Positions 44,987-57,644 of a DNA stretch of 64,000 nucleotides are shown here, piece after piece (within the stretch, counting starts at the first letter, position 1; each line of letters starts with the position of its first letter). The notes below the pieces were generated by a model. That model was not told the origin of the DNA and searched no databases. It worked only from the letters and a program-made list of their open reading frames with translations. Source of the stretch: Yersinia pekkanenii (GTDB lineage: Bacteria; Pseudomonadota; Gammaproteobacteria; Enterobacterales; Enterobacteriaceae); contig NZ_CQAZ01000018.1 in the NCBI RefSeq assembly GCF_001152565.1, forward strand, positions 1-64,000, read 5' to 3'. The position numbers and the translations under genes were made by a program.

Positions 44987-45014
44987 AATTGGGTCATGAA
45001 GGGGTAACTCAGTC

Positions 45015-45473
45015 ATGTTTCGTGGTGCAACGATGGTTAACCTCGACAGTAAAGGGCGGCTTGCCGTACCTATCCGTTATCGGGATTTACTGAACGAGGA
45101 ATCGCAGGGCCAGATGGTCTGTACCATAGACCTTCACCAACCATGTCTGTTGCTTTATCCACTCCCTGAATGGGAAATCATTGAACAAAAATTATCTCGT
45201 CTGTCGAGCATGAATCCGGCCGAACGTCGAGTTCAGCGTTTGTTGTTAGGGCATGCCAGTGAATGTCAGATGGACGGTGCCGGGCGCTTACTGATTGCAG
45301 GAACCTTGCGTCAGCATGCCGGGCTAAACAAAGAAGTGATGCTGGTTGGGCAGTTCAATAAATTTGAGCTGTGGGATGAACAGACCTGGTATCAACAAGT
45401 CAAGGATGACATCGACGCAGAACAGTCTACTCAGGAACCTTTGTCTGAGCGGCTACAGGACTTATCGCTATAA
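45015..45473 (+). CDS. mraZ: Transcriptional regulator MraZ
   Basis: 152-aa DNA-binding protein with two SpoVT/AbrB-like halves, each with its conserved core ([11 protein letters not shown] at about 10-20, [10 protein letters not shown] at about 84-93). It forms a ring oligomer and represses the dcw cluster from the TGGGN boxes in its own leader. It is the first gene of the cluster, 2 bp before rsmH. AGGGG lies upstream of the ATG at 10-bp spacing. Confidence 0.97.
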   Translation: MFRGATMVNLDSKGRLAVPIRYRDLLNEESQGQMVCTIDLHQPCLLLYPLPEWEIIEQKLSRLSSMNPAERRVQRLLLGHASECQMDGAGRLLIAGTLRQHAGLNKEVMLVGQFNKFELWDEQTWYQQVKDDIDAEQSTQEPLSERLQDLSL

Positions 45474-45475
45474 GC

Positions 45476-46438
45476 ATGGTAGATAACAACAAAACTGTAG
45501 ATAACAACTACAAGCACACAAGCGTATTGCTGGATGAGGCGGTTAATGGCCTGAACATCCGTGATAACGGCATCTATATTGACGGAACTTTTGGCCGTGG
45601 TGGCCATTCGCGTCTGATTCTGTCCCAACTTGGGCCAGAGGGGCGTTTGATAGCCATTGATCGCGATCCACAGGCGATTGAAGCGGCGAAATCTATTACC
45701 GATCCCCGTTTCTCTATCGTCCACGGTCCTTTTTCTGATTTGGCTCATTATGTGAGGGAATTGGATTTGGTCGGTCGCATTAACGGCGTATTACTGGATC
45801 TAGGGGTTTCATCCCCGCAACTGGATGACGCTGAACGCGGTTTTTCTTTCATGCGTGACGGGCCGTTAGATATGCGGATGGACCCAACCCGTGGGTTATC
45901 AGCGGCGGAGTGGTTGATGAAAGCCAGTGCTGACGATATCGCCTGGGTGCTAAAAACCTTTGGTGAAGAACGTTTTGCCAAGCGTCTGGCGAAGGCGATA
46001 GTCGAGCGTAACCTCACTCAGCCAATGACTCGCACTAAAGAGCTGGCTGATTTGATTGCCAACGCCAGCCCATTCCGCGATAAACACAAGCATCCGGCGA
46101 CTCGCAGTTTCCAGGCTATCCGTATCTATATCAACAGTGAACTCGAAGAGATTGAGCGTGCACTGGATGGGGCGCTTGAAGTTCTGGCACCTGAAGGCCG
46201 CTTATCAGTCATTAGCTTCCACTCGCTTGAAGACCGTATTGTGAAAAATTTTATTCGTCATCACAGCCGTGGGCCACAGGTTCCAGCGGGGTTGCCATTG
46301 ACTGAAGCACAGTTACGCAGCATGGGTGGGCGCACATTGAAATCCGTCGGCAAGATGATGCCTCCGGATGCAGAAGTGGCCGAAAACCCACGAGCACGTA
46401 GCTCGGTATTACGTTTTGCTGAAAGGATCAAAGAGTGA
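45476..46438 (+). CDS. rsmH: 16S rRNA m4C1402 methyltransferase RsmH (MraW)
   Basis: Methylates N4 of C1402 in 16S rRNA. It has 320 aa (E. coli 313), with SAM-binding [10 protein letters not shown] (about 36-45), the conserved [12 protein letters not shown] and RRSFQAIRI-like [11 protein letters not shown]. Its polar Asn-rich N-terminus ([11 protein letters not shown]) is a little longer than in E. coli. It overlaps ftsL as GTGA, so the two are translationally coupled. Confidence 0.96.
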   Translation: MVDNNKTVDNNYKHTSVLLDEAVNGLNIRDNGIYIDGTFGRGGHSRLILSQLGPEGRLIAIDRDPQAIEAAKSITDPRFSIVHGPFSDLAHYVRELDLVGRINGVLLDLGVSSPQLDDAERGFSFMRDGPLDMRMDPTRGLSAAEWLMKASADDIAWVLKTFGEERFAKRLAKAIVERNLTQPMTRTKELADLIANASPFRDKHKHPATRSFQAIRIYINSELEEIERALDGALEVLAPEGRLSVISFHSLEDRIVKNFIRHHSRGPQVPAGLPLTEAQLRSMGGRTLKSVGKMMPPDAEVAENPRARSSVLRFAERIKE

Positions 46439-46755
46439 TAGGCCACGAACGCCACGGTTTAGTTGGGGTCATCGGCGGTGATTTAATCCGCAATGCGAAG
46501 ATCCCGTTAATTCTACTGATCGCGGTGTTAGTGTCTGCTGTTTTGGTTGTGACCACCGCCCACCGTACACGCTTACTGACCGCTGAACGTGAGCAACTGG
46601 TGCTGGAGCGGGATGCGCTGGATATTGAGTGGCGCAATCTGATTCTGGAAGAGAATGCATTGGGTGATCACAGCCGTGTTGAACGTATCGCGATTGATAA
46701 GCTTAAAATGCAACATGTTGATCCATCACAAGAAAATATTGTGGTTAAACCATAA
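46435..46755 (+). CDS. ftsL: Cell division protein FtsL
   Basis: 106-aa bitopic division protein: a short cytoplasmic N-terminus, a membrane helix at about 23-43 ([18 protein letters not shown]) and a periplasmic coiled coil with a leucine heptad pattern ([16 protein letters not shown]). It forms the FtsQLB complex and activates FtsWI. The start GTG at 46435 overlaps the rsmH TGA. Sequence is poorly conserved in this family, but size and position settle it. Confidence 0.93.
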   Translation: MIGHERHGLVGVIGGDLIRNAKIPLILLIAVLVSAVLVVTTAHRTRLLTAEREQLVLERDALDIEWRNLILEENALGDHSRVERIAIDKLKMQHVDPSQENIVVKP

Positions 46756-46815
46756 GTTTTCCAAAAAATAAAAGGAAGTAGTCGCCACCATGACTCTACG
46801 TTGCCAAGGTAACGC

Positions 46816-48579
46816 ATGAAAGCAGTACGCCCCGGGAAGTTAAAACGGCAGGAAGAACAAGCCAGCTTTATAAGCTGGCGTTTTGCGTTGCTATGCGGTT
46901 GTATTTTGTTGGCATTAGTCGGGTTGATGTTGCGTACTGCCTACTTGCAAGTGATTAACCCCGACAAGCTGGTGCGCGAAGGTGATATGCGCTCATTGCG
47001 GGTACAGGAGGTTCCTACCGCCCGTGGCATGATCAGTGATCGCTCAGGCCGCCCTCTGGCAGTCAGTGTCCCGGTCAATGCGGTGTGGGTCGATCCGAAA
47101 GCGCTGATCGAACGCGGAGGCATTACGCTGGATACACGCTGGAAAGCGCTATCTGATGCGCTGGAAATCCCGCTGGATCAATTAGCTGCCCGTATTAATG
47201 CTAACCCGAAAGGGCGCTTCGTCTATCTGGCTCGCCAAGTTAATCCCGCCATTGGCGACTATATTCATAAGCTGAAATTACCCGGCATCTATTTGCGTCA
47301 GGAATCCCGCCGCTATTATCCGGCAGGTCAGGTGATGGCGCACATTATCGGTGTGACCAACATTGATAGCCAAGGTATTGAAGGCGTAGAAAAAAGTTTT
47401 GATCGCTGGCTCACCGGGCAACCCGGAGAGCGAACGGTACGTAAAGACCGCTTTGGTCGTGTCATTGAGGATATCTCCTCGGTTGATAGCCAGGCGGCAC
47501 ATAACCTGGTGTTGAGTGTTGATGAGCGGTTACAGGCGTTGGTGTATCGCGAGCTGAGCAATGCAGTGGCATTCAACAAAGCAGAGTCCGGTACGGCAGT
47601 GCTGGTGGATGTGACTACCGGCGAAGTATTAGCGATGGCGAATAGCCCGTCTTATAACCCGAATAACCTGACCGGAACGCCGAAAGATGCCATGCGTAAC
47701 CGGGCAATAACCGATATTTTTGAACCCGGCTCGACAGTAAAGCCAATGGTAGTGATGACGGCATTGCAGCATGGCGTAGTGAAAGAAAATAGCGTGCTGA
47801 ACACCTTGCCGTACTTTGTTAACGGTCACCAGATTAAAGATGTGGCCCGTTACGCAGAGCTGTCCGTAACCGGGATCTTGCAGAAGTCGAGTAACGTCGG
47901 TGTTTCTAAACTGGCGTTAGCGATGCCATCCTCAGCGTTAGTAGATACTTACTCACGGTTTGGGTTTGGGAAAGCGACCAATTTGGGGTTGGTCGGAGAA
48001 AGCAGTGGCTTATATCCAAAAAAACAACGGTGGTCTGACATAGAGAGGGCCACCTTCTCTTTCGGCTACGGGCTAATGGTAACACCGTTACAACTAGCGC
48101 GAGTCTATGCAACCATCGGCAGCATGGGGATTTATCGCCCACTGTCGATAACCAAAGTTGATCCGCCAGTGGCGGGTGAACGTATCTTCCCTGAACCGCT
48201 GGTACGCACCGTGGTTCATATGATGGAAAGTGTGGCACTACCTGGCGGCGGGGGCACTAAAGCCGCCATCAAAGGCTACCGTATTGCGATTAAAACCGGT
48301 ACCGCCAAGAAAGTCGGCCCGGACGGCAAATATATGGACCGATACCTCGCTTACACCGCCGGCGTTGCGCCCGCGAGTAATCCTCGATTTGCTCTGGTTG
48401 TGGTCATCAATGACCCGCAGGCAGGGAAATATTACGGTGGTGCGGTTTCTGCACCGGTGTTCGGTGCCATCATGGGCGGCGTGTTGCGCACCATGAACAT
48501 TGAGCCAGATGCGTTACCCACCGGTGATAAAAGCGAATTAGTGATTAATAAAAAAGAGGGTTCAGGTGGCAGATCGTAA
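46816..48579 (+). CDS. ftsI: Peptidoglycan D,D-transpeptidase FtsI (PBP3)
   Basis: Septal transpeptidase that crosslinks new peptidoglycan with FtsW. It has 587 aa (E. coli 588): a cytoplasmic tail, a membrane anchor (about 24-42), a PBP-dimer domain and a penicillin-binding domain with SxxK in PGSTVKPM (near residue 307), SSN in KSSNVGVS (near 359) and KTG in KTGTAKK. It is the target of aztreonam and piperacillin. The ATG at 46816 is the family start, and its end overlaps murE by 14 bp. Confidence 0.98.
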   Translation: MKAVRPGKLKRQEEQASFISWRFALLCGCILLALVGLMLRTAYLQVINPDKLVREGDMRSLRVQEVPTARGMISDRSGRPLAVSVPVNAVWVDPKALIERGGITLDTRWKALSDALEIPLDQLAARINANPKGRFVYLARQVNPAIGDYIHKLKLPGIYLRQESRRYYPAGQVMAHIIGVTNIDSQGIEGVEKSFDRWLTGQPGERTVRKDRFGRVIEDISSVDSQAAHNLVLSVDERLQALVYRELSNAVAFNKAESGTAVLVDVTTGEVLAMANSPSYNPNNLTGTPKDAMRNRAITDIFEPGSTVKPMVVMTALQHGVVKENSVLNTLPYFVNGHQIKDVARYAELSVTGILQKSSNVGVSKLALAMPSSALVDTYSRFGFGKATNLGLVGESSGLYPKKQRWSDIERATFSFGYGLMVTPLQLARVYATIGSMGIYRPLSITKVDPPVAGERIFPEPLVRTVVHMMESVALPGGGGTKAAIKGYRIAIKTGTAKKVGPDGKYMDRYLAYTAGVAPASNPRFALVVVINDPQAGKYYGGAVSAPVFGAIMGGVLRTMNIEPDALPTGDKSELVINKKEGSGGRS

Positions 48580-50053
48580 CTTGCGCGACTTACTCGCTCC
48601 TTGGGGGCTAGACCTCCCGGCGCGTGCGCTACGGGAAATGACATTAGACAGCCGCATTGCTGCTGCCGGGGATTTGTTTGTCGCCATTGTCGGCCACCAG
48701 GCGGACGGGCGTCGCTATATCCCGCAAGCCATTGCACAAGGTGTGGCGGCGGTGGTGGCTGAAGCCGATGGCGTGGCACCGGATGCCAGTGTGTCTGAGA
48801 TGCACGGTGTTCCTGTTATTTATCTGCGTAATTTGAATCAGCACTTATCCCAGTTGGCGGGGCAATTCTATCACCAGCCCGGAGCTGCATTACGTTTGGT
48901 TGGCGTTACGGGGACCAACGGCAAAACCACCACCACCCAGTTATTGGCGCAATGGAGCCAGGCACTGGGCGAAACCAGTGCGGTGATGGGGACGGTTGGC
49001 AATGGCCTGTTAGGGCAAGTCATCCCGACGGAAAACACCACCGGTTCAGCGGTTGATATCCAACATTTATTGCGCAATCTGGTTGACCAGGGCGCGACCT
49101 TTGCGGCGATGGAAGTTTCTTCTCATGGTCTGATTCAAAACCGTGTTGCCGCATTGCCGTTTGCCGCCACCGTGTTCACTAACTTAAGCCGCGATCATCT
49201 GGATTATCACGGTAATATGGCCAATTACGAAGCGGCAAAATGGCTGTTGTTCTCTACCCATCAATCCGAACATAAAATTATTAATGCTGATGATGAAGTC
49301 GGCCGCCGCTGGTTAAGCCAGTTGCCGCAAGCGGTTGCCGTCAGTATGGAAGGCAAGGTTCCTGCGGGATGGAATGGCCCGTGGTTATCTGCCAGCACGG
49401 TTCAGTATCACGATAACGGTGCCAGCATCGTTTTTGATTCAAGCTGGGGCAAAGGTCAGTTAGAAAGCCGCCTGATGGGGGCTTTCAATGTCAGTAACCT
49501 ATTAGTAGCACTGTCAACGCTGCTCTCGCTGGGCTATCCGTTAGCGCAATTATTAGCAGTCGCACCTCATCTGCAACCCGTTTGTGGGCGGATGGAAGTA
49601 TTTAACACGCCGGGCAAACCGACGGTAGTGGTGGATTATGCCCACACGCCGGATGCGCTGGAAAAAGCGTTGGCGGCGGCCCGTTTACACTGCAAAGGCA
49701 AGCTGTGGTGTGTGTTTGGTTGCGGTGGTGATCGTGACAAAGGTAAGCGCCCACTCATGGGCGGTATCGCGGAACAACTGGCTGACCGTGTCGTCGTTAC
49801 TGATGATAACCCGCGCAGTGAAGAGCCGCAGGCGATTGTCGCTGATATCCTCAGCGGTTTTCTGGATGCCGGGCATGCGCTGGTTATTCATGGTCGTGCT
49901 GAAGCGGTGACCAGTGCCATCATGCAAGCCAAACAAGACGATGTAGTCCTGATTGCCGGTAAAGGCCATGAGGATTACCAATTAGTGGGTAATCGTCGCC
50001 TGGATTATTCAGACCGTGTCACCGTCGCACGTTTGTTGGGGGGGGTGGCATGA
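48566..50053 (+). CDS. murE: UDP-MurNAc-L-Ala-D-Glu:meso-diaminopimelate ligase
   Basis: Cytoplasmic ligase adding the third stem-peptide residue. It has 495 aa. The ATP loop [14 protein letters not shown] lies near 115-128 and the DNPR motif in [11 protein letters not shown] specifies meso-DAP rather than lysine. The GTG at 48566 ([13 protein letters not shown]) lies inside the ftsI end. The stop overlaps murF as ATGA. Confidence 0.98.
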   Translation: MADRNLRDLLAPWGLDLPARALREMTLDSRIAAAGDLFVAIVGHQADGRRYIPQAIAQGVAAVVAEADGVAPDASVSEMHGVPVIYLRNLNQHLSQLAGQFYHQPGAALRLVGVTGTNGKTTTTQLLAQWSQALGETSAVMGTVGNGLLGQVIPTENTTGSAVDIQHLLRNLVDQGATFAAMEVSSHGLIQNRVAALPFAATVFTNLSRDHLDYHGNMANYEAAKWLLFSTHQSEHKIINADDEVGRRWLSQLPQAVAVSMEGKVPAGWNGPWLSASTVQYHDNGASIVFDSSWGKGQLESRLMGAFNVSNLLVALSTLLSLGYPLAQLLAVAPHLQPVCGRMEVFNTPGKPTVVVDYAHTPDALEKALAAARLHCKGKLWCVFGCGGDRDKGKRPLMGGIAEQLADRVVVTDDNPRSEEPQAIVADILSGFLDAGHALVIHGRAEAVTSAIMQAKQDDVVLIAGKGHEDYQLVGNRRLDYSDRVTVARLLGGVA

Positions 50054-51426
50054 TTAAGATCTCACTGCATTTTTTGTCCACGCTGCTTAACGCTGAACTT
50101 ATTGCCAGTGATAAAGGCGGCGATAACGTCGAAATAACCGAAGTGACCATCGATACCCGTAAGGTCACTTCGGGGTGCTTATTTGTGGCACTGAAAGGCG
50201 AACGTTTTGATGGGCATGACTTTGCAGAAGATGCTGTTGCCGCTGGTGCCGTAGCTTTACTGGTAAGTAAACGCTTACTGGTGGGGGGGGCGCAATTAGT
50301 GGTCAAAGACACCCGACTGGCGTTGGGGCAGTTTGCTGCCTGGGTCCGTCAGCAAGTCCCCGCTCGGGTAGTGGCGTTAACCGGTTCATCGGGTAAAACC
50401 TCGGTAAAAGAAATGGTTGCCGCCATTTTGCGCCAATGCGGCAAGGTGCTGTATACCGCCGGTAACTTCAATAATGATATCGGTGTACCGCTGACCTTAC
50501 TGCGCTTAACGCCTGAGCATGATTTTGCGGTCATCGAGTTGGGTGCCAATCATATCGGTGAAATTGCCTACACCACTGATTTAAGCCGCCCGGAAAGTGC
50601 TCTGGTTAACAATTTGGCCGCTGCTCATCTGGAAGGCTTTGGTTCACTGGCTGGCGTCGCGCAAGCCAAAGGCGAGATTTTCGCCGGTCTGCCCGCGAAT
50701 GGCACCGCCATTATCAATGCTGACAGCAATGATTGGCCACACTGGCAGGAAACTCTGCATAACAAACGGGTCTGGCGTTTTTCGCCTTATGCGGCAGAAG
50801 ATATCGATTTCTATGCCAGCGATGTACATATTACGCCGCAGTCGACACATTTCACCCTGCATTCGCCATTTGGCACGGTGGCTATCAAATTGCCACTGCC
50901 GGGGCGACATAACATTGCCAATGCGTTAGCCGCTGCGGCATTAGCCATGTCGGTTGGGGCTGATTTATCCGCCGTTCGTCAAGGGTTGGCACAATTACAA
51001 GCCGTACCGGGCCGTTTATTCCCGATTCAATTAGCCGTAGGTAAATTGCTGCTGGATGATTCCTATAACGCCAACGTCGGTTCTATGACCGCTGCCGCTC
51101 AAGTGCTGGCTGAAATGCCTGGCTACCGCGTGATGGTGGTCGGTGATATGGGGGAATTGGGTGACACCGCGGTTGATTGTCATCGCCAGGTCGGTGAGGC
51201 CGCTAAACAGGCGGGGGTCGACAAAGTGCTGAGCGTGGGCACATTAAGCCAGGCGCTGAGTGATGCGAGTGGCAACGGCGAACATTTTCAGGATAAGAGC
51301 GCATTGACGGCCCGTGTAAACGAACTGCTGAGCGAACATCCGGTTATCACCGTTTTAATTAAAGGTTCACGTAGCGCCGCTATGGAAAATGTCGTGCGTG
51401 CGTTACAGGAGAAAGCATCATGTTAG
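50050..51426 (+). CDS. murF: UDP-MurNAc-tripeptide:D-Ala-D-Ala ligase
   Basis: Adds D-Ala-D-Ala to complete the UDP-MurNAc-pentapeptide. It has 458 aa with the Mur-ligase P-loop [12 protein letters not shown] (near 112-123), [11 protein letters not shown] and the C-terminal [11 protein letters not shown]. The ATG at 50050 overlaps the murE stop by 4 bp, and its end overlaps the mraY start by 7 bp. Confidence 0.98.
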   Translation: MIKISLHFLSTLLNAELIASDKGGDNVEITEVTIDTRKVTSGCLFVALKGERFDGHDFAEDAVAAGAVALLVSKRLLVGGAQLVVKDTRLALGQFAAWVRQQVPARVVALTGSSGKTSVKEMVAAILRQCGKVLYTAGNFNNDIGVPLTLLRLTPEHDFAVIELGANHIGEIAYTTDLSRPESALVNNLAAAHLEGFGSLAGVAQAKGEIFAGLPANGTAIINADSNDWPHWQETLHNKRVWRFSPYAAEDIDFYASDVHITPQSTHFTLHSPFGTVAIKLPLPGRHNIANALAAAALAMSVGADLSAVRQGLAQLQAVPGRLFPIQLAVGKLLLDDSYNANVGSMTAAAQVLAEMPGYRVMVVGDMGELGDTAVDCHRQVGEAAKQAGVDKVLSVGTLSQALSDASGNGEHFQDKSALTARVNELLSEHPVITVLIKGSRSAAMENVVRALQEKASC

Positions 51427-52502
51427 TTTGGTTGGCTGAATACTTAGTAAAATTTTACTCGGGCTTTAACGTCTTTTCCTATTTGACGTTCCGCGCCATT
51501 GTCAGTCTGTTGACGGCATTGTTTATTTCTTTGTGGATGGGGCCGCATCTGATTGCCTATTTGCAGAAATTGCAGATTGGTCAGGTAGTGCGTAACGACG
51601 GACCAGAGTCACATTTTAGCAAGCGCGGCACCCCAACCATGGGTGGCCTGATGATTCTATTCTCCATCACCATTTCGGTTCTGATGTGGGCTTATCCGTC
51701 TAACCCGTATGTCTGGTGTGTACTGTTCATTCTTATCGGTTATGGCATCGTCGGTTTTATTGACGACTACCGCAAAGTGGTGCGTAAAGATACCAAAGGT
51801 TTGATTGCTCGCTGGAAATATTTCTGGCAGTCGGTGATTGCGCTGGCGGCAGCATTCACTATGTACAGTATTGGTAAAGACACGCCGGCCACCGAGCTGG
51901 TGGTGCCATTCTTTAAAGACATCATGCCACAGCTTGGTCTGCTCTATATCCTGCTGGCTTACTTCGTGATTGTCGGCACCAGTAACGCGGTCAATCTGAC
52001 TGACGGGCTGGATGGCTTGGCTATTATGCCTACTGTTTTTGTCGCAGGTGGCTTTGCATTGGTGGCCTGGGCGACCGGTAACGTGAACTTTGCTGCATAC
52101 CTGCATATTCCTTATCTGCGCCATGCCGGTGAACTGGTGATTGTCTGTACCGCAATTGTCGGTGCCGGGCTGGGTTTCCTCTGGTTTAACACCTATCCGG
52201 CACAGGTCTTTATGGGTGATGTCGGTTCGTTAGCATTAGGCGGCGCACTGGGCACCATCGCGGTATTACTGCGGCAGGAATTCTTATTAGTGATTATGGG
52301 CGGGGTGTTCGTGGTTGAAACGCTGTCGGTAATCTTGCAGGTTGGCTCCTTTAAATTACGTGGGCAGCGCATTTTCCGCATGGCCCCGATTCATCATCAC
52401 TACGAACTTAAAGGTTGGCCAGAGCCACGGGTGATCGTGCGCTTCTGGATTATTTCGCTGATGCTGGTGCTGATTGGCCTGGCGACGCTGAAGGTGCGGT
52501 AA
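51420..52502 (+). CDS. mraY: Phospho-MurNAc-pentapeptide translocase MraY
   Basis: Integral membrane transferase making lipid I from UDP-MurNAc-pentapeptide and undecaprenyl phosphate. It has 360 aa and about ten helices. The conserved cytoplasmic acidic motifs are [19 protein letters not shown] and [11 protein letters not shown], and the histidine loop is [14 protein letters not shown]. The start ATG overlaps the murF stop. It is the target of tunicamycin-type nucleosides. Confidence 0.98.
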   Translation: MLVWLAEYLVKFYSGFNVFSYLTFRAIVSLLTALFISLWMGPHLIAYLQKLQIGQVVRNDGPESHFSKRGTPTMGGLMILFSITISVLMWAYPSNPYVWCVLFILIGYGIVGFIDDYRKVVRKDTKGLIARWKYFWQSVIALAAAFTMYSIGKDTPATELVVPFFKDIMPQLGLLYILLAYFVIVGTSNAVNLTDGLDGLAIMPTVFVAGGFALVAWATGNVNFAAYLHIPYLRHAGELVIVCTAIVGAGLGFLWFNTYPAQVFMGDVGSLALGGALGTIAVLLRQEFLLVIMGGVFVVETLSVILQVGSFKLRGQRIFRMAPIHHHYELKGWPEPRVIVRFWIISLMLVLIGLATLKVR

Positions 52503-52504
52503 TT

Positions 52505-53821
52505 ATGATTGATTATCAGGGTAAAAAAGTAGTCATTATCGGGCTGGGGCTAACCGGCCTTTCCTGTGTTGATTTCTTTATGGCGCGCGGTGTAACGCCG
52601 CGGGTTATGGATACCCGTATCAATCCATCGGGCTTGGATAAATTACCTGAAAATGTCGATTGCCATGTGGGTGAGCTGAATCAACAGTGGCTGTTGGATG
52701 CTGATTTGATTGTCGCCAGCCCCGGTATTGCACTGGCACATCCGGCGTTGAGTGAAGCCGCTGAAGCGGGTGTCGAGATTGTCGGTGATATTGAGCTGTT
52801 CTGCCGTGAAAACTTAGCGCCGGTGGTGGCGATTACCGGTTCTAACGGTAAAAGTACCGTAACCACTCTGGTGGGTGAGATGGCGAAAGCGGCTGGCTGG
52901 CAGGTTGGCGTCGGTGGCAACATTGGCGTTCCGGCTCTTACGCTGTTGAAACAAGAAAGCCAATTAGTGGTATTAGAGTTGTCCAGCTTCCAACTGGAAA
53001 CCACCTCCAGCCTGCGCGCCAGTGCTGCCACCCTGCTGAACGTAACGGAAGATCATACCGATCGTTACCCGTTCGGTTTGCAGCAATATCGCGCAGCTAA
53101 GCTGCGAGTGTATGAAAATGCTAAAGTTTGTGTTGTGAATGCCGATGACGCACTCACCATGCCGGTGCGTGGTGCTGATAGCCGCTGTATCAGCTTTGGG
53201 GTGGATGTCGGTGATTACCATCTGAATAAGCAGCAGGGCGAAATCTGGCTGCGGGCTGGTGGTGAGAAAGTGTTAAATACCCGTGAAATGAAATTGACCG
53301 GGCGGCATAACTACACCAATGCACTGGCCGCACTGGCGCTGGCGGATGCCGTCGGTGTTCCGCGCACGTCTAGCCTGAAAGCATTGACCACCTTTACCGG
53401 CTTACCACATCGCTTCCAATTGGTATTTGAGCACAATGGCGTGCGCTGGATTAATGATTCTAAAGCCACCAACGTGGGCAGCACCGAAGCGGCGTTAAAG
53501 GGTTTACAGGTTGATGGCACCTTACATTTGTTGTTGGGTGGTGATGGCAAGTCTGCCGATTTCTCTGGGCTGACGCGCTTTTTGCACCGCGACCGTATCC
53601 GGATTTATTGTTTTGGCCGCGACGGTGCGCAGTTGGCTGAACTGCGTCCTGATGTCTCTCAGCTTACCGAGACGATGGAACAGGCCATGATTCTGTTGGC
53701 GAACAAGCTGGAACCGGGCGATATGGTGTTGTTGTCACCTGCCTGTGCCAGTTTGGACCAATTCCGCAGTTTCGAGCAACGTGGTGATGAGTTTGCTCGT
53801 TTGGCAGAGGAACTGGGCTGA
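52505..53821 (+). CDS. murD: UDP-MurNAc-L-alanine:D-glutamate ligase
   Basis: Adds D-Glu as second stem residue. With the ATG at 52505 ([15 protein letters not shown]) it has 438 aa, the E. coli length; the longer frame from 52415 is mraY read-through. The N-terminal UDP-binding domain is followed by the P-loop [14 protein letters not shown] (near 110-123) and the central Lys segment, with the [15 protein letters not shown] region in the C-terminal domain. It is 2 bp after mraY, and its stop overlaps ftsW by 1 bp. Confidence 0.98.
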   Translation: MIDYQGKKVVIIGLGLTGLSCVDFFMARGVTPRVMDTRINPSGLDKLPENVDCHVGELNQQWLLDADLIVASPGIALAHPALSEAAEAGVEIVGDIELFCRENLAPVVAITGSNGKSTVTTLVGEMAKAAGWQVGVGGNIGVPALTLLKQESQLVVLELSSFQLETTSSLRASAATLLNVTEDHTDRYPFGLQQYRAAKLRVYENAKVCVVNADDALTMPVRGADSRCISFGVDVGDYHLNKQQGEIWLRAGGEKVLNTREMKLTGRHNYTNALAALALADAVGVPRTSSLKALTTFTGLPHRFQLVFEHNGVRWINDSKATNVGSTEAALKGLQVDGTLHLLLGGDGKSADFSGLTRFLHRDRIRIYCFGRDGAQLAELRPDVSQLTETMEQAMILLANKLEPGDMVLLSPACASLDQFRSFEQRGDEFARLAEELG

Positions 53822-55023
53822 TGCGCATGCCGGGGCTGGGGCTGTTTAATACCACAAAGCATTTTGTGATGGGATCGCGGGAGAGCGACACCACCAGCAT
53901 GGTGCTCTACGACAGAACCTTGCTGTGGCTGACATTCGGTTTGGCGATTATTGGGTTTGTGATGGTGACATCAGCCTCAATGCCGATTGGTCAGCGTCTG
54001 GCCAGTGACCCATTCCTGTTTGCCAAGCGTGATGCGTTGTATCTGGCGCTGGCATTTGGTATGTCGCTGGTGACCCTGCGTATCCCGATGGCAGTTTGGC
54101 AACGCTACAGTAATGTTATGTTGCTGATTTCCATAGCGATGCTATTAGTGGTATTGGTTGTGGGTAGCTCGGTAAACGGGGCATCGCGCTGGATTTCACT
54201 GGGGCCGCTACGTATTCAGCCAGCAGAGTTATCCAAGTTATCATTGTTTTGTTATCTGGCCAGCTATCTGGTGCGCAAGGTTGAAGAGGTTCGTAGTAAC
54301 TTCTGGGGCTTCTGTAAACCGATGGGTGTCATGGTTATTCTGGCGGTATTACTACTAGCGCAGCCCGATTTAGGTACCGTGGTAGTGCTGTTTGTCACCA
54401 CGCTGGCAATGCTATTTTTGGCCGGTGCGAAGATGTGGCAGTTCCTGGCTATCATCGGCTCGGGTATCTTTGCGGTTTGTCTGCTGATTGTTGCCGAACC
54501 TTACCGTATGCGCCGCGTGACATCGTTCTGGAACCCGTGGGCTGATCCGTTCGGCAGTGGTTACCAGTTAACCCAGTCGTTAATGGCTTTTGGTCGTGGC
54601 GAATTCTGGGGGCAGGGCTTAGGGAATTCAGTGCAAAAACTGGAGTATTTACCGGAAGCACATACTGACTTCATTTTCTCGATTTTAGGCGAGGAACTGG
54701 GGTATTTCGGTGTGGTTCTGGCACTGTTAATGGTATTCTTCGTCGCTTTTCGTGCTATGTCCATCGGGCGTCGTGCCTTAGAGATAGATCAGCGATTTTC
54801 TGGCTTTTTGGCCTGTTCGATCGGCATCTGGTTTAGCTTTCAGGCACTGGTTAACGTTGGGGCTGCTGCCGGAATGTTGCCGACCAAAGGTTTGACTTTA
54901 CCGCTGATAAGTTACGGTGGTTCGAGCCTGATTATTATGTCAACCGCGATAGTGCTGTTGTTACGTATTGATTTTGAAACACGTTTGGCCAAAGCCCAGG
55001 CGTTTGTAAGGAGTGCCCGATGA
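53821..55023 (+). CDS. ftsW: Septal peptidoglycan polymerase FtsW
   Basis: SEDS-family glycosyltransferase that polymerises septal glycan with FtsI. It has 400 aa and ten membrane helices, with the SEDS signature [20 protein letters not shown] (shown in part), the catalytic Asp-containing extracellular loop region, and [14 protein letters not shown] near the C-terminus. The ATG at 53821 shares its A with the murD TGA. It overlaps murG by 4 bp. Confidence 0.97.
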   Translation: MRMPGLGLFNTTKHFVMGSRESDTTSMVLYDRTLLWLTFGLAIIGFVMVTSASMPIGQRLASDPFLFAKRDALYLALAFGMSLVTLRIPMAVWQRYSNVMLLISIAMLLVVLVVGSSVNGASRWISLGPLRIQPAELSKLSLFCYLASYLVRKVEEVRSNFWGFCKPMGVMVILAVLLLAQPDLGTVVVLFVTTLAMLFLAGAKMWQFLAIIGSGIFAVCLLIVAEPYRMRRVTSFWNPWADPFGSGYQLTQSLMAFGRGEFWGQGLGNSVQKLEYLPEAHTDFIFSILGEELGYFGVVLALLMVFFVAFRAMSIGRRALEIDQRFSGFLACSIGIWFSFQALVNVGAAAGMLPTKGLTLPLISYGGSSLIIMSTAIVLLLRIDFETRLAKAQAFVRSAR

Positions 55024-56087
55024 GTGGCAAGACCAAGCGTTTAATGGTGATGGCCGGCGGGACCGGGGGGCATGTCTTCCCAGGCTTGGCCGTAGCACAT
55101 CATCTGATGGCGCAAGGCTGGCAGGTGCGTTGGTTAGGCACCGCAGACCGAATGGAAGCGTCATTGGTACCCCAACATGGCATTGAAATTGATTTCATCC
55201 AGATTTCTGGTTTGCGCGGCAAGGGGCTGATGGCCCAGCTTACCGCACCGCTGCGAATTTACCGCGCGGTGCGTCAGGCTAAGAAAATTATGCGTGATTA
55301 CCAGCCGGACGTGGTGCTGGGAATGGGCGGTTATGTCTCTGGCCCCGGTGGTTTGGCTGCCTGGCTGTGTGGCATTCCGGTGGTATTGCATGAGCAAAAC
55401 GGCATTGCGGGGTTGACCAACCGTTGGTTGGCCAGGATCGCGAAAAAGGTTTTACAGGCATTCCCCGGCGCATTCCCCAATGCAGATGTTGTCGGTAATC
55501 CGGTTCGTACCGATGTACTGGCACTGCCATTACCGGCTGAACGTTTGAGTGGCCGTGAAGGGCCGATTCGCGTGTTAGTTATTGGTGGTAGCCAAGGTGC
55601 GCGGGTGCTGAATCAAACCCTGCCGCGGGTTGCCGCGACGCTGGGTGAGCAGATAACCGTTTGGCATCAGGTGGGTAAAGGCGCTTTGTCGGAGGTGTTA
55701 CAGGCCTACCAGCAAGCCGGGCAGGGTGATAAGCATCAGGTTGTCGAGTTTATCGACGATATGGCTGCCGCTTATGCCTGGGCTGATGTGGTGATTTGTC
55801 GCTCAGGCGCGCTGACGGTAAGCGAAGTGGCTGCCGCAGGGTTACCGGCGATTTTTGTGCCATTCCAGCATAAAGACCGGCAACAATATTGGAATGCATT
55901 ACCGTTGGAAAAAGCGGGTGCAGCGAAAATTATCGAACAACCGCAATTTACAGCGCAAACGGTTAGCGGCTTGTTGGCGCAATGGGATCGCGCAACATTA
56001 TTGACTATGGCTGAACGGGCAAGAACCGTGGCTGTCCCGGATGCCACTGAGCGTGTGGCCGCCGAAGTGGTCGCCGCCAGTAAGTGA
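55020..56087 (+). CDS. murG: UDP-GlcNAc:lipid I GlcNAc transferase MurG
   Basis: Converts lipid I to lipid II on the inner face of the membrane. It has 355 aa, GT-B fold. The N-terminal glycine-rich loop [12 protein letters not shown] is at 11-22, [10 protein letters not shown] follows, and the C-terminal UDP-GlcNAc site has [12 protein letters not shown] and [17 protein letters not shown]. The ATG at 55020 overlaps the ftsW stop (ATGA). Confidence 0.98.
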   Translation: MSGKTKRLMVMAGGTGGHVFPGLAVAHHLMAQGWQVRWLGTADRMEASLVPQHGIEIDFIQISGLRGKGLMAQLTAPLRIYRAVRQAKKIMRDYQPDVVLGMGGYVSGPGGLAAWLCGIPVVLHEQNGIAGLTNRWLARIAKKVLQAFPGAFPNADVVGNPVRTDVLALPLPAERLSGREGPIRVLVIGGSQGARVLNQTLPRVAATLGEQITVWHQVGKGALSEVLQAYQQAGQGDKHQVVEFIDDMAAAYAWADVVICRSGALTVSEVAAAGLPAIFVPFQHKDRQQYWNALPLEKAGAAKIIEQPQFTAQTVSGLLAQWDRATLLTMAERARTVAVPDATERVAAEVVAASK

Positions 56088-56168
56088 AATAAATACAGAT
56101 CATGAACAGTGAGTAGTTAGGTTAATGCGAGCTGTGAATAGGCAACAGACAAAAAAGTGATGAGAAAC

Positions 56169-57644
56169 GTGAATACACAACAACTGGCGAAACTACGAAC
56201 TATCGTGCCCGAGATGCGCCGCGTCCGGCACATTCACTTTGTTGGCATTGGTGGTGCTGGCATGGGTGGTATCGCTGAAGTGTTGGCAAACGAAGGTTAT
56301 CAGATTAGTGGTTCAGATTTAGCGCCCAACCCGGTAACCCAGCATTTGGCTTCATTGGGCGCACAGATTTATTTCCATCACCGTCCGGAAAACGTACTGG
56401 ATGCCAGTGTGGTGGTGGTTTCAACCGCAATCTCTGCGGATAATCCAGAGATTGTTGCCGCTCGCGAGGCGCGTATTCCGGTGATCCGCCGCGCTGAGAT
56501 GCTGGCTGAATTGATGCGCTTTCGCCATGGGATTGCGGTTGCTGGCACGCACGGCAAAACCACCACGACAGCGATGGTTTCCAGTATTTATGCCGAAGCA
56601 GGTCTGGACCCAACCTTTGTTAACGGTGGATTGGTGAAAGCGGCTGGAACCCATGCTCGCTTGGGTTCCAGCCGGTACCTGATTGCGGAAGCCGATGAAA
56701 GCGATGCCTCATTTTTGCATTTGCAACCGATGGTGGCGATTGTCACCAATATCGAAGCCGACCATATGGATACCTATCAGGGCGACTTTGAGAACTTAAA
56801 ACAGACATTTATTAACTTTTTGCACAACTTGCCATTCTATGGCCGTGCGGTGATGTGTATCGATGATCCGGTGGTGCGTGAGTTATTACCGCGTGTTGGC
56901 CGTCATATCACCACTTACGGCTTCAGTGATGACGCTGATGTGCAGATTGCCAGCTATCGCCAGGAAGGTCCGCAGGGGCACTTCACGCTCAAACGCCTGG
57001 ATAAGCCGTTGATGACGGTAATCCTGAATGCACCGGGGCGTCATAACGCACTGAACGCGGCGGCGGCGGTTGCTGTAGCGACCGAAGAAGGCATTGAAGA
57101 CGATGATATCCTGCGCGCGCTGTCGGGGTTCCAGGGAACGGGGCGCCGTTTTGATTTCCTCGGCAACTTCCCGCTGGCCACGGTCAATGGGAAAGAAGGC
57201 AGTGTGATGCTGGTTGATGACTATGGTCATCACCCGACAGAGGTGGATGCCACGGTTAAAGCGGCGCGTGCCGGTTGGCCGGATAAGCGCATCGTGATGG
57301 TTTTCCAGCCGCACCGTTATACCCGTACCCGCGATCTGTATGACGATTTTGCCAATGTGTTATCGCAGGTTGATGTGTTACTGATGTTAGATGTGTATGC
57401 CGCCGGTGAACCGCCGATCCCAGGTGCTGATAGTCGCTCGTTGTGCCGTACCATCCGTAACCGTGGCAAGTTGGACCCGATTTTGGTTTCAGACAGTGAG
57501 ACCGTACCTGAGGTGTTGGCGCAAATGCTGAATGGCGATGACCTGATTCTGGTTCAGGGCGCTGGCAACATTGGTAAAATTGCACGTAAATTGGCTGAGC
57601 TTAAATTGCAACCACAGATAAAAGATGGTGAACATCATGGCTGA
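56169..57644 (+). CDS. murC: UDP-MurNAc:L-alanine ligase
   Basis: First Mur ligase, adding L-Ala to UDP-MurNAc. From the GTG at 56169 ([14 protein letters not shown]) the protein has 491 aa as in E. coli; an ATG at 56160 and a GTG at 56157 are in frame and also possible, and no strong ribosome site decides. The Rossmann loop GIGGAGMGG lies near 22-30, the P-loop [11 protein letters not shown] near 125-135, with [11 protein letters not shown] and [12 protein letters not shown] further on. It lies 81 bp after murG, the largest gap in the ftsW-ddlB part. Confidence 0.97.
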   Translation: MNTQQLAKLRTIVPEMRRVRHIHFVGIGGAGMGGIAEVLANEGYQISGSDLAPNPVTQHLASLGAQIYFHHRPENVLDASVVVVSTAISADNPEIVAAREARIPVIRRAEMLAELMRFRHGIAVAGTHGKTTTTAMVSSIYAEAGLDPTFVNGGLVKAAGTHARLGSSRYLIAEADESDASFLHLQPMVAIVTNIEADHMDTYQGDFENLKQTFINFLHNLPFYGRAVMCIDDPVVRELLPRVGRHITTYGFSDDADVQIASYRQEGPQGHFTLKRLDKPLMTVILNAPGRHNALNAAAAVAVATEEGIEDDDILRALSGFQGTGRRFDFLGNFPLATVNGKEGSVMLVDDYGHHPTEVDATVKAARAGWPDKRIVMVFQPHRYTRTRDLYDDFANVLSQVDVLLMLDVYAAGEPPIPGADSRSLCRTIRNRGKLDPILVSDSETVPEVLAQMLNGDDLILVQGAGNIGKIARKLAELKLQPQIKDGEHHG

